Source: CAYTAU01 sp964442075 (GTDB lineage: Bacteria > Bacteroidota > Bacteroidia > Bacteroidales > CAYTAU01). From it: a stretch of 64,000 nt of DNA. Below the pieces are notes generated by a model, which saw only the letters and a program-made list of their open reading frames with translations, was not told where the DNA came from and ran no database searches. The stretch lies in contig CAYTWH010000012.1 of NCBI GenBank assembly GCA_964442075.1, positions 1-64,000 of the forward strand, read 5' to 3'. Below, piece by piece: positions 16,486 to 25,391 of the stretch. The position numbers and the translations under genes are program-made. Every line of letters starts with the position of its first letter. Positions within the stretch are counted from its first letter, which is position 1.

Positions 16486-17196
16486 ATGTCTAATAACTAT
16501 TTTCTGTTTAAACAATTTAAGATAATTCAAGAAAAAACAGCTATGAAAGTAGGGACTGATGGTGTTTTACTTGGTGCATGGGCTGATACTAAAAATGCAA
16601 AAAATATTTTGGATATTGGAACAGGAACAGGTTTAATCGCTTTGATGCTTGCACAAAAATCAAATGCTGAAATTGAAGCCGTTGAAATTAACAAAGAAGC
16701 ATTTTTTGAAGCAGAACAAAATATTGAAAATAGCAAATGGACCAAAAGGATTAAAATATATAATATCTCATTTCAGGAATTTTGTAAATCGAATAAGAAA
16801 TTTGATCTAATAGTAACCAATCCTCCATATTTTATTGATTCAATGAAATCACCGAAATTTAACAGAACAATTGCCAGACATAATAATGAATTATCACACA
16901 AAGATTTATTGTTTGGGGTTGGTGTTCTATTAAATAAAAATGGTAAATTTTGTATTATTTTGCCATACGAGCAAACAGGCAGATTTCTTAATATGGCTCA
17001 AGATCATAATTTGTTTTGCACAAAAAAGACAATTGTAAAACCTACTCCAAATAAGCAGGCAAATAGAGTTTTGTTGGAATTACAAAGAACAAAACAAATA
17101 ATAATAGAGAATGAATTAATAATTGAAGATAAAGGGCGACATCAATATTCAAAAGAATATATTGAACTAACTAAAGATTTTTACTTAAATATGTAA
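16486..17196 (+). CDS. tRNA1(Val) adenine-37 N6-methyltransferase family (TrmN6/YfiC)
   Basis: 236 aa from the ATG at 16486. Class I SAM-dependent methyltransferase: motif I DIGTGTGLIALMLAQ (about residues 38-52), acidic ribose contact AVEINKEA, and the catalytic NPPY motif TNPPYF (about 113), typical of N6-adenine methyltransferases. Residues 1-30 (FKQFKIIQEKTAMKVGTDG then VLLGAW) are the signature of the YfiC/TrmN6 subfamily, which modifies A37 of tRNA-Val. An upstream TTG would add MGRLGGAFTILI from an intergenic repeat and is not used here. It is first in a run of plus-strand genes; the next starts 26 bp after its stop. Confidence 0.85.
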   Translation: MSNNYFLFKQFKIIQEKTAMKVGTDGVLLGAWADTKNAKNILDIGTGTGLIALMLAQKSNAEIEAVEINKEAFFEAEQNIENSKWTKRIKIYNISFQEFCKSNKKFDLIVTNPPYFIDSMKSPKFNRTIARHNNELSHKDLLFGVGVLLNKNGKFCIILPYEQTGRFLNMAQDHNLFCTKKTIVKPTPNKQANRVLLELQRTKQIIIENELIIEDKGRHQYSKEYIELTKDFYLNM

Positions 17197-17222
17197 TTTT
17201 ACAAAAAACAAATTCAACAAAA

Positions 17223-18167
17223 ATGAACAAAATACAAGAACTTTTCAATATTAAATATCCAATAATACAAGGAGGTATGATCTGGTGCAGTGGTTGGGAA
17301 CTTGCATCGGCAGTGAGCAATGCAGGAGGTTTAGGCTTAATAGGAGCTGGCTCAATGTATCCTGATGTTTTTCGCAAGCATGTGCAAAAATGCAAACAAG
17401 CAACAAACAAACCTTTTGGTGTTAATCTGCCATTATTATATTCGCAAATGGATGAAATAATTAAAATTGTTATTGAAGAAAACATTAAAATTGTTTTTAC
17501 ATCAGCCGGAAATCCTAAAAAATACACTTCATTTCTCAAAGAGCATGGAATTACAGTTGCACATGTTGTTGCAAATGTGAAGTTTGCTCTTAAATGCCAG
17601 GAAGCCGGAGTTGATGCTGTGGTTGCTGAAGGATTTGAGGCAGGTGGTCACAACGGGAAAGAGGAAACTACAACTTTAACATTAATCCCACAGGTAAAAA
17701 AAGCTATTTCAATTCCATTAATTGCAGCCGGAGGAATTGCAACAGGTAGAGGAATGCTTGCTGTAATGATACTTGGTGCTGATGGAGTTCAGATTGGCAG
17801 TCGTTTTGTTGCAACAGAAGAATCATCTGCACATATAAATTTTAAAAATAAAATTGTTGAATGTAATGATGGAAGCACAAAACTTGCTCTAAAGCAATTG
17901 GTTCCGGTTAGATTAATCTGGAATAAATTCTTGTTTGAAGTTGAAGAAATGGAAAAAAGAGGTGCTTCAATTGAAGAATTACAAGAACATCTTGGAAAAG
18001 GAAGAGCAAAACGGGGAATGTTTGAAGGAGATGAAAATGAGGGTGAAATGGAAATAGGCCAAGTTTCAGGTCTTATAAATGAAATAAAACCTGTCAAAAA
18101 AATTATTGAAGAAATAATAAGTGAATTTGAGAACACAAAAACAGAACTTCAGAAAATAGTGTTCTGA
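17223..18167 (+). CDS. Nitronate monooxygenase / FabK-type flavoprotein
   Basis: 314 aa TIM-barrel flavoprotein. The N-terminus YPIIQGGMIWCSGWELASAV and SNAGGLGLIGAG, and the phosphate-binding IPLIAAGGIATGRGMLAV with GADGVQIGSRFVATEES, are the hallmarks of the 2-nitropropane dioxygenase family. This family includes nitronate monooxygenases, which oxidise alkyl nitronates using FMN, and FabK, an enoyl-ACP reductase. Sequence reading cannot separate the two. No fatty-acid genes are adjacent, so I keep the broad name. Confidence 0.85.
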   Translation: MNKIQELFNIKYPIIQGGMIWCSGWELASAVSNAGGLGLIGAGSMYPDVFRKHVQKCKQATNKPFGVNLPLLYSQMDEIIKIVIEENIKIVFTSAGNPKKYTSFLKEHGITVAHVVANVKFALKCQEAGVDAVVAEGFEAGGHNGKEETTTLTLIPQVKKAISIPLIAAGGIATGRGMLAVMILGADGVQIGSRFVATEESSAHINFKNKIVECNDGSTKLALKQLVPVRLIWNKFLFEVEEMEKRGASIEELQEHLGKGRAKRGMFEGDENEGEMEIGQVSGLINEIKPVKKIIEEIISEFENTKTELQKIVF

Positions 18168-18194
18168 TAAATATAATTTACTTATTTTTACATT

Positions 18195-18407
18195 ATGTTT
18201 TTAAAACTTCTTCTTATAACAATATCATTTTTGGCCATAGCATTTTTAATAATGTCAGTTAAAGTTATGTTTCATAAATCAAAAAATTTTCCTTCTTCCT
18301 TAATTGGTAAAAACAAAGAAATGGCTAAAAGAGGTATTTCATGTGCCAAACATGAAGAAATAAAATGTTTTAAGAAATTACAAGATGGGGAATCTTGCTG
18401 CGGATAA
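18195..18407 (+). CDS. Small membrane protein with a Cys-rich tail
   Basis: 70 aa. One N-terminal membrane segment (residues 3-25) is followed by a basic linker and the tail GISCAKHEEIKCFKKLQDGE then SCCG, with Cys at 51, 59, 68 and 69. I recall similar short proteins in other Bacteroidota, with the conserved stretch GKNKEMAKRGISCAK, but no assigned function. The Cys set could bind a metal or a cluster next to the membrane, which is inference. It lies 27 bp after the nitronate monooxygenase-like gene and 71 bp before mpl. The clear start, hydrophobicity and Cys pattern make it a real gene. Confidence 0.75.
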   Translation: MFLKLLLITISFLAIAFLIMSVKVMFHKSKNFPSSLIGKNKEMAKRGISCAKHEEIKCFKKLQDGESCCG

Positions 18408-18478
18408 AGTTTTAAACAATCCCGTTTTTTGTTATTAAACATCATTAATTTTACCAAAACTAAATATATCTTTAGAAT

Positions 18479-19843
18479 ATGAGAGTTCATTTTATTGCCA
18501 TTGGTGGTGCTGTAATGCATAATCTAGCAATTGCTTTACACAAAAAAGGATATTTGGTTAGCGGTTCTGATGATGAAATTTTTGAACCATCAAAAAGTAA
18601 ACTAAATAAACATGGCATATTGCCTGAATATTCAGGATGGAATGCAGAAATAATTGATAATAACATTGATGCTGTGATATTAGGCATGCACGCACATGCC
18701 GACAATCCTGAGTTGATAAAAGCAAAAAAACTTGGCTTGGAAATATACTCTTTTCCTGAATATCTTTACCAACAAACAAAAAATAAAAAACGTGTTGTTA
18801 TTGGCGGAAGTCATGGTAAAACAACGATTACTTCTATGATAATGCATGTTCTTTTAGATAACAATCTTGATTTCGATTATATGGTGGGTGCGCAATTAGA
18901 AGGTTTCGACACAATGGTAAAACTTACCGATGCACCAATAGCAATTTTTGAAGGAGATGAATATCTTTCATCAACACTTGACCTAAGACCAAAATTTCAT
19001 TTATACAAACCGCACATTGCAGTAATTAGCGGTATTGCGTGGGATCACATTAATGTATTTCCAACATTTGAAAACTACGTTGAGCAATTCAAAATATTTA
19101 TTGACTTAATTGAAGCTAATGGTACATTAATATATTATAAAAATGATGATGAATTAATGAATATTATAAATAATTCTCGTGCAGATATTAAAAAACTTGC
19201 ATACACTACTCATAATTATGTATTGAAAAACGGGATAACATACCTTAAAACAAAAACAGAAGAATATGCTTTAAATATTTTTGGAGAACATAATATTCAA
19301 AATATTGGTGCAGCAAAACATGTATGTAGTGAACTTGGAATAAGCGATACAAATTTCTACAAATCAATTTCTTTCTTTGCGGGAGCAAGTAAACGATTGC
19401 AATTACTTGCAAAAAATGATAATACAAATGTTTTTCTAGATTTTGCACATTCGCCATCTAAACTAAAAGCGACAACTACTGCGGTAAAACAGCAGTTTGC
19501 AGAAAGAGAACTTGTAGCTTGTATGGAACTACATACGTACAGCAGCCTGAAAAAAGATTTTTTGCCACAATATGCCAATACTATGCAGGCAGCCGATGTG
19601 GCGTATATATATTTTAATCCAGATACTATAAGGCACAAACGCCTGAAAGAAATAAACCCCGAGCAGGTTGTTCATGCTTTTGGCGGAAAAAATGTAGAAG
19701 TGTTTACTAATTCAGAAATTTTAACACAAAAATTATTACAAACAAACTGGGAAAATAAGAACCTGCTTTTAATGAGTTCCGGCAATTTTTCAGGTATTAA
19801 TTTTAATGAGTTTGCGAAAAAAATAGTTGATATTAAATATTGA
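18479..19843 (+). CDS. mpl: Mur ligase family, Mpl-type murein peptide ligase
   Basis: 454 aa. Mur ligases join amino acids or peptides to UDP-MurNAc using ATP. The N-terminal Rossmann-like domain starts VHFIAIGGAVMHNLAIAL. The ATP loop is GGSHGKTTITSMIMHVL (about residues 109-125). FEGDEYLSS and the central GIAWDHINVFPTFENYV follow, and DFAHSPSKLKATT marks the C-terminal domain. The order and the GGAVMHN variant of the MurC start point to Mpl, which recycles the tripeptide L-Ala-gamma-D-Glu-meso-DAP onto UDP-MurNAc. It is followed 18 bp later by an unrelated oxidoreductase gene. Confidence 0.85.
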   Translation: MRVHFIAIGGAVMHNLAIALHKKGYLVSGSDDEIFEPSKSKLNKHGILPEYSGWNAEIIDNNIDAVILGMHAHADNPELIKAKKLGLEIYSFPEYLYQQTKNKKRVVIGGSHGKTTITSMIMHVLLDNNLDFDYMVGAQLEGFDTMVKLTDAPIAIFEGDEYLSSTLDLRPKFHLYKPHIAVISGIAWDHINVFPTFENYVEQFKIFIDLIEANGTLIYYKNDDELMNIINNSRADIKKLAYTTHNYVLKNGITYLKTKTEEYALNIFGEHNIQNIGAAKHVCSELGISDTNFYKSISFFAGASKRLQLLAKNDNTNVFLDFAHSPSKLKATTTAVKQQFAERELVACMELHTYSSLKKDFLPQYANTMQAADVAYIYFNPDTIRHKRLKEINPEQVVHAFGGKNVEVFTNSEILTQKLLQTNWENKNLLLMSSGNFSGINFNEFAKKIVDIKY

Positions 19844-19861
19844 AAGAATAATTAAAATATC

Positions 19862-21739
19862 ATGGAATCACAGATTAGAGTTTTGTTTATAGATGCCAAG
19901 ACATCATATTATAAATTAAAAAAATATAAGGTTGGAGATTATTTTGGACCAATTGATTTGGGGATACATTTAACCAGGAATTATAATAGTTTTAATATAG
20001 GAGCAGGACTTTTAGCTGGGTCAATTTTTCCAGGCTCAAATCGCTTGGTTTTTACAGGAGATTCTCCTGCCTGGAGCGGTTTTTATATTTCATCTATGGG
20101 TGGAGCGTCCCTTGTTTTCGACAATCTTGGAATAAATCAAATTGCAATAACTGAAAAAGCAAGCTCGCCTTCAATTTTGTATTTAAATAGAATTCATGGT
20201 GAAGAGATTCAGGTTGAATTAATTCCTGTTAATTTAAAAAAAATATGGCAAGAAGGAAGAAAAGGAACTTATGGACTTATGGATTATGCTTTAGAAAATT
20301 TTATTGATAAGTATAAAACAGAACCGAGAGTTTTGGCGGTTGGTCCGGCTGCAATGTCAACTGATTTTGGTGCAATATGTTCTGCACCATTAAAAAATGG
20401 GAAAAATACAAATGTTGACACATGGGCAGGAAGAGGTGGTTTTGGTTCAAAAATGCTTCAGGAACATGGAATTGCAGCAATAATTTATGGGGGTACTTAT
20501 ATTGATGTTGATTTTAGAGATAGAAAAGTAGCAAATGAATGGTTTGAAGAAAAATATAACAAAAAGTTAGCAGCTAAAGATATTGAAGCAACAACTAAGT
20601 ATAGGTTTGATTCTAATTTTAAAACAGGTGGTACTTTTGGTGTAAATTATACAACCTTAAAAGGCAGGATGCTTAGTTTCAATTATAAAAGTATTTATTG
20701 GGATGAAGAAAAACGATTAAAAGTACATAAAGATTTTGTTGTAGATCATTATTTAAAACAATTTAATACCGAAACAATTGCAACAAAAAACCAACATACT
20801 TGCGGAGAACCGTGTGCTGCTGTTTGTAAAAAAATGAATAATGAGTTCAAAAAAGATTATGAACCCTATCAAACAATGGGACCATTATCCGGAATATTTG
20901 ATCAAAGAGCAGCTGAAAAGCTAAATCATCATGCTGATATGTATGGATTTGATGCAATATCTGTAGGTGGGGTCATTTCCTGGTTTATGGAATGTCTTGA
21001 TACAGGAACGTTAACTCCTGAAGAACTCGGAGTTAAAGGAAAACCCGTTTTTGATACGGATAATTTTGATGTTGTTAAAGATTCTATGCATAATGCAAAT
21101 TTAGGGATTGAACTACTGGATGCAATTATTGAGAAAAAAGGGAAAATTGATTTTTCTATGGGCCCAAGAAAATGGGGGAGAGGTATTTCAAGAGAAAAGG
21201 GTAAAAATATTTTGAATACCTTTGTATTTACAGCTAATGCCAGAAATGGGTGGATGGTTCCAAATCAATATTGGAATCCCGGATTATTGTCACCTATGGC
21301 GATAATGGGAAAATATTATAATTATTATGGAAATGAATTTATAGAGCCGCGTGAACTAGGCAATATTAATGCTAACAAATTAGTTAGTGAATTGCTTCTG
21401 GATAATATGGGTTTTTGTCGTTTTCACAGAAATTGGGCTGAAGAAATGATCCCGGAAATTATAGAATCATTATGGGGTAAAAAGAAAGAATACCTGAAAA
21501 ATATCTCTCTTGTTGCCAGCAGAATAGTTGCAAGAAATGCATCAGTATTTATTGAAAATGAAAGATGGATTGACTTTATTTACCAATTTATGAAAAGGAA
21601 ACAAATTGTTGAAAAAAATGATGGAGATGTTTTCAAAAAGTGGCTGGGTTATTTTGAAAAAGACAAAAAAACCGCTGCACATGATTTTTGGTATGAAATA
21701 CATAAAGGAATTCATGAAACATTGAGGGAATATTTGTAA
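19862..21739 (+). CDS. Aldehyde ferredoxin oxidoreductase family protein
   Basis: 625 aa, full AOR length. The enzyme is a tungsten-bispterin and 4Fe-4S protein of anaerobes that oxidises aldehydes to acids with ferredoxin. The N-terminal domain shows NYNSFNIGAGLLAGSIFPGS and FTGDSPAWSGFYISSMGG. Cluster cysteines appear at 314, 318, 322 and 519. The spacing is C-x3-C-x3-C, where Pyrococcus AOR has C-x2-C-x3-C, but the gap to the last Cys (197) is as expected (199 there). The subfamily and substrate are unknown. It lies between mpl (18 bp) and the ICMT-like gene (7 bp). No pterin-cofactor genes are nearby. It suggests an anaerobic lifestyle. Confidence 0.9.
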   Translation: MESQIRVLFIDAKTSYYKLKKYKVGDYFGPIDLGIHLTRNYNSFNIGAGLLAGSIFPGSNRLVFTGDSPAWSGFYISSMGGASLVFDNLGINQIAITEKASSPSILYLNRIHGEEIQVELIPVNLKKIWQEGRKGTYGLMDYALENFIDKYKTEPRVLAVGPAAMSTDFGAICSAPLKNGKNTNVDTWAGRGGFGSKMLQEHGIAAIIYGGTYIDVDFRDRKVANEWFEEKYNKKLAAKDIEATTKYRFDSNFKTGGTFGVNYTTLKGRMLSFNYKSIYWDEEKRLKVHKDFVVDHYLKQFNTETIATKNQHTCGEPCAAVCKKMNNEFKKDYEPYQTMGPLSGIFDQRAAEKLNHHADMYGFDAISVGGVISWFMECLDTGTLTPEELGVKGKPVFDTDNFDVVKDSMHNANLGIELLDAIIEKKGKIDFSMGPRKWGRGISREKGKNILNTFVFTANARNGWMVPNQYWNPGLLSPMAIMGKYYNYYGNEFIEPRELGNINANKLVSELLLDNMGFCRFHRNWAEEMIPEIIESLWGKKKEYLKNISLVASRIVARNASVFIENERWIDFIYQFMKRKQIVEKNDGDVFKKWLGYFEKDKKTAAHDFWYEIHKGIHETLREYL

Positions 21740-21746
21740 AAATATC

Positions 21747-22364
21747 ATGTACTGCTTTCAAATAAAAACACTAGGCATTATAATTCTTATGGCATCAGTA
21801 TTACAAGGAATTATAATGATATTCTCAAAAGGGTCAATAAGATTTCAAAAACCAAAAGGAGGACTGAACAGTTGGACTTATAATATCACAAATCTTTTTG
21901 TTCTTATTGTTATTACACCATTAGTTTCAATATTTTTAATGAAAGGGATTGTTAAGCCAATTAGTTTATTTTCAATTGAATTACCAAACAATTCATTTAC
22001 AATAACGTTAGAAATTATCGGTTTGGTTTTGTTTATAATTGGAAATTTTTTCATTTACATTACAAGAATATTTATGTGGAACAACTTCAGGTTAGGAGCT
22101 GTAAAGCCATCAAGTTCTGACAAGCTAATTATTTCAGGTCCTTTTAAACTAATGAGACATCCAATGTATTTTGCAGTAATTATTATTCCTTTTGGACTAG
22201 CATTAATTCTTCACTCATGGTTGTTCATCTTGTTTTTTATCATTTTATTTTATACAATTGTAAAAATGATACCAATTGAAGAAAAACAACTGCTTGATAG
22301 TTATGGAGAAAATTATGAAACCTACAGAAAAAAAGTTAAAAAGATTTTCCCATATATTTATTAA
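21747..22364 (+). CDS. ICMT/PEMT-like membrane methyltransferase
   Basis: 205 aa, four or five membrane segments. The C-terminal half has the signature of the isoprenylcysteine carboxyl methyltransferase / phospholipid methyltransferase group: SGPFKLMRHPMYFAVIIIPF (about residues 128-147), then EEKQLLDSYGENYETYRKKV. The RHP and the later Glu form the SAM-binding pocket in this fold. The methyl acceptor in bacteria of this group is generally not known. It starts 7 bp after the AOR stop and is probably co-transcribed. Confidence 0.82.
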   Translation: MYCFQIKTLGIIILMASVLQGIIMIFSKGSIRFQKPKGGLNSWTYNITNLFVLIVITPLVSIFLMKGIVKPISLFSIELPNNSFTITLEIIGLVLFIIGNFFIYITRIFMWNNFRLGAVKPSSSDKLIISGPFKLMRHPMYFAVIIIPFGLALILHSWLFILFFIILFYTIVKMIPIEEKQLLDSYGENYETYRKKVKKIFPYIY

Positions 22365-22391
22365 TTAATTTAGCAATATAAAATATTAATT

Positions 22392-23612
22392 ATGATAAAA
22401 TTCTCAGCTTTAATAATACTGTTTATAATTTCTACAATTTGCTATTCTCAAAATTCAAAAATTGAAAAAAAGGCATCAGAAATTCATGACAAAGTACTGA
22501 CAATAGATTCCCACACAGACACTCCCTTAAGATTTTTAGATTCCAGTTTTGATGTTGGAAAAAATGACAAGGATTATACTGGAAAAGTAAATTTACCAAT
22601 GATGAAAGAAGGTGGATTAGATGCTGTATTTTTTGCTGTATTTTTAGGACAAAGAGATAGAACAAAAGAAGGAAATGAAAAAGCCAAAAAAGATGCACTT
22701 GAAATATTTGATGCTATTTATAATAAAATTGCAGAATACCCTGAACTAGCAGAAATAGCAACAAGCTCAGATGATGCATATAGAATTGAGAAAACAGGAA
22801 AAAGAGCTATTTATATTGGCATTGAAAATGGGTTTCCAATAGGAAATGATACATCAAATATTCCGATGTTTTACAAATTGGGAGCCAGATATATTACACT
22901 TTGTCATACAAAAAATAATGATATTTGCGATTCTTCAACAGATAGTCTTGAACATGGAGGATTAAGTGAATTTGGAAAGCTTGTTGTTGAAAAAATGAAT
23001 GAAATTGGAATGATGATTGACGTTTCTCATATATCAGATAATGCATTTTATGATGTAATTGAACTATCAAAAGCTCCGGTTATAGCTTCTCATTCATGCT
23101 CTCGTGCTATTTGCAACAACCCCAGGAATTTATCAGACAAAATGTTGAAAAAACTTGCAGAAAACGGAGGTGTTATTCAAATGTGCATATTAAGCGATTA
23201 TGTGAAAGAAATTGAACAAGATACAAATAGAATAAATGCTCAAAATGCACTTAGAGTAAAATATAAAGGTTTTAAAGATCTGTCGGATAAAGAAAGAAAT
23301 GCCGCAATAAAAGAATGGTATGGAATTGATGATATTTATCCTGCCAGGCTGGCGAAAGTCAAAGATGTTGTTGACCATATTGACCACATTATTGAAGTAA
23401 TTGGAATAAACCATGTAGGCATAGGAACCGATTTTGATGGAGGAGGAGGAGTTGAAGATTGCTTTGATGTTAGTCAGATGAAAAATATTACAATTGAACT
23501 TGTTAAAAGAGGATACACAGAAGAAGACATTAGAAAAATTTGGGGAGGCAATTTTATAAGAGTATTTAGGGCTGTGGAAGAATTAAGTTTGCCTGCCGTA
23601 GGTAGGAATTAA
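22392..23612 (+). CDS. Secreted M19 family (renal-type) dipeptidase
   Basis: 406 aa. Signal peptide (hydrophobic residues 5-17, ending CYSQ), then a binuclear zinc peptidase barrel. Metal ligands appear as IDSHTDTPL (His-x-Asp), the bridging Glu in IGIENGF, and the histidines in DVSHISD and IASHSC. GIGTDFDGGGG near the end is typical of M19. It cleaves dipeptides, sometimes with a D-residue, in the periplasm or outside the cell. It is the last gene of the plus-strand run; a strong terminator lies 46 bp downstream. Confidence 0.93.
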   Translation: MIKFSALIILFIISTICYSQNSKIEKKASEIHDKVLTIDSHTDTPLRFLDSSFDVGKNDKDYTGKVNLPMMKEGGLDAVFFAVFLGQRDRTKEGNEKAKKDALEIFDAIYNKIAEYPELAEIATSSDDAYRIEKTGKRAIYIGIENGFPIGNDTSNIPMFYKLGARYITLCHTKNNDICDSSTDSLEHGGLSEFGKLVVEKMNEIGMMIDVSHISDNAFYDVIELSKAPVIASHSCSRAICNNPRNLSDKMLKKLAENGGVIQMCILSDYVKEIEQDTNRINAQNALRVKYKGFKDLSDKERNAAIKEWYGIDDIYPARLAKVKDVVDHIDHIIEVIGINHVGIGTDFDGGGGVEDCFDVSQMKNITIELVKRGYTEEDIRKIWGGNFIRVFRAVEELSLPAVGRN

Positions 23613-23650
23613 GAATTAAAAATTAAGAATAGTAAACCTGATAACATGAC

Positions 23651-23688
23651 AAAAAAACCCTGTGAAGGCATCTTCACAGGGTTTTTTT
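23651..23688. terminator. Bidirectional terminator between convergent genes
   Basis: Stem CCCTGTGAA/TTCACAGGG (23658-23666 with 23673-23681), loop GGCATC, with seven A before and seven T after. It serves the dipeptidase gene on the plus strand and the cDPG-synthetase-like gene on the minus strand. Confidence 0.93.
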
Positions 23689-23733
23689 AATTTTATTAGA
23701 AATTGTCAAGCTATTTTATGACAAGCCAATATT

Positions 23734-25074
23734 TTATTTTAAATTGTTTTTTGCAATAAAATCATTTATTGGTTGAGCTAAGGTTGGTTCTCCTATTTCT
23801 TGTAAATCATATCCAACTTTTACGCAAGGTTTATTAATATTTATAATTCTATTTATATCAAAAGGAGTAGCAATAACAACAACATCGCAAGGAGTTGCGT
23901 CAATTGTTTTCTCTAAATCTTTCTTTTGCTCATCGCCATAACCCATAGCCGGCAGTAAAGTACCAATATTTGGATAAATTTTGAATGTTTCAGCTAATTT
24001 TCCTACAGCATATTCTCTTGGGTCAACCAATTCTGCTGCACCACATTTTTGAGCTGCTACAGTTCCTGCACCAATTTTCATGTGTCCATGGGTTAGTGTT
24101 GGTCCGTCTTCAACAACTAAACATCTTTTACCTCTAACTAATTCGGGTTTGTCAATTGATAATGGAGAAGCTCCATCAATAACCATTGCATTAGGATTTA
24201 CTTTTGCAATATTTTCTCTTACTGTTTGAATATCGGCAGCATCGGCAGAATCCATTTTATTAATAACAACAACATCAGCCATGCGTAAAGTAGCTTCGCC
24301 CGGATAAAATTTTAATTCATGCCCCGGTCTGTGAGGGTCAACAACAGTAATTAATAAATCTGATTTATAAAATGGGAAATCGTTATTTCCACCATCCCAA
24401 AGTATAACATCACATCCGTTTGGATCGTTTTCTGCGGCTCTAACAATTGCTTCATAATCAACACCTGCATAAATTACATTACCACGAGATACATGTGGTT
24501 CGTATTCTTCCATTTCTTCAATTGTGCAGTCGTGTTTTTTAAGATCTTCAATAGTAGCAAATCTTTGTACTTTTTGAGCTACAAGATCACCATAAGGCAT
24601 TGGGTGGCGAATAGCAACAACTTTTAAGCCTTGCTCCATTAATAAATCAACAACTCTACGTGAAGTTTGTGATTTTCCACAACCGGTTCTAACTGCGCCA
24701 ACTGCAATTACAGGTTTTGTGCTTTTTATTTGTGTATCTGCTGCTCCTAAAAGAACAAAATTTGCTCCTGCAGTAGCAACTTTTGCACACATACTCATCA
24801 CATGTTGATAAGTTACATCGCTGTACGAAAATGCACAATCATCAACATTAAGTTCTTTAATCAGTCTTTCTAATTCATCTTCTGCAAAAATTGGAATTCC
24901 ACTAGGATATAATTCACCTGCAAGTTCGGCAGGGTATTTTCTTCCGTCAATGTCGGGAATTTGAGCAGCTGTAAAAGCTACAACATTGTAATTTTCATTA
25001 CCTCTGTAATACGTATTGAAGTTGTGGAAATCTCTTCCAGCAGCACCAATTATTAGAACATTTTTTTTAGCCAT
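23734..25074 (-). CDS. Cyclic 2,3-diphosphoglycerate synthetase-like P-loop protein
   Basis: 446 aa. The N-terminal domain KNVLIIGAAGRDFHNFNTYY (about residues 4-23) is Rossmann-like. The centre has a P-loop, GAVRTGCGKSQTSRRV (about 127-142), then WDGGNNDFPFYKSD, an NKMDSAD guanine-type specificity motif and the ending DVVVIATPFDI. This layout is that of proteins annotated as cyclic 2,3-diphosphoglycerate synthetase, known biochemically from methanogens. In bacteria many are called GTPases, and their real reaction is not settled. Composition is richer in Ala/Gly/Asp than the neighbours. It has its own promoter-like box at 25121-25128. Confidence 0.8.
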   Translation of the reverse strand: MAKKNVLIIGAAGRDFHNFNTYYRGNENYNVVAFTAAQIPDIDGRKYPAELAGELYPSGIPIFAEDELERLIKELNVDDCAFSYSDVTYQHVMSMCAKVATAGANFVLLGAADTQIKSTKPVIAVGAVRTGCGKSQTSRRVVDLLMEQGLKVVAIRHPMPYGDLVAQKVQRFATIEDLKKHDCTIEEMEEYEPHVSRGNVIYAGVDYEAIVRAAENDPNGCDVILWDGGNNDFPFYKSDLLITVVDPHRPGHELKFYPGEATLRMADVVVINKMDSADAADIQTVRENIAKVNPNAMVIDGASPLSIDKPELVRGKRCLVVEDGPTLTHGHMKIGAGTVAAQKCGAAELVDPREYAVGKLAETFKIYPNIGTLLPAMGYGDEQKKDLEKTIDATPCDVVVIATPFDINRIININKPCVKVGYDLQEIGEPTLAQPINDFIAKNNLK

Positions 25075-25120
25075 GATTTCTCTATTTTATTAAATTCTAC
25101 AAATATTTTTTGAAGGTCAA

Positions 25121-25128
25121 CAAAGATA
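25121..25128 (-). promoter_or_regulatory. TAnnTTTG promoter box for the cDPG-synthetase-like gene
   Basis: The minus strand reads TATCTTTG, a full match to the Bacteroidota -7 element, about 46 bp before the ATG. A good -33 TTTG at the expected distance is not seen, so support is moderate. Confidence 0.5.
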
Positions 25129-25278
25129 GATTTTTAAGTCGAAATTTTAAAGTTTTTAATCTTTGTTAAAAATCATATTTCATTTGCATCGCAATTTGTT
25201 TGTTGAATTTTCTGTATAACAAGGCTTAGGAGTAAAAACAAGGAAACATGTTAAGAAACATATTTTGTGCATATAAAT

Positions 25279-25314
25279 AAAAGTCTTCGCAATTTTTGAA
25301 TTACGAAGACTTTT
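25279..25314 (-). terminator. Terminator-like hairpin after the 243-aa secreted protein gene
   Basis: Perfect 11-bp inverted repeat AAAAGTCTTCG/CGAAGACTTTT (25279-25289 with 25304-25314), 14-base loop. It lies 78 bp past the stop of the minus-strand gene. Confidence 0.7.
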
Positions 25315-25391
25315 AAGTGCATTAATTAAGAAATAAAGCGGATATTTCCATTATACTAACGTAATGTTTGTTGATTTATTATATAAAGCTA

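Larger units (their letters stand above)
25075..25391. other. 317-bp spacer with promoter box and terminator
   Basis: No open frame of note on either strand. The spacer holds a -7-type box for the left gene (25121-25128) and a hairpin (25279-25314) that ends the right gene. The stretch 25140-25270 shows nothing I can name. Confidence 0.7.
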
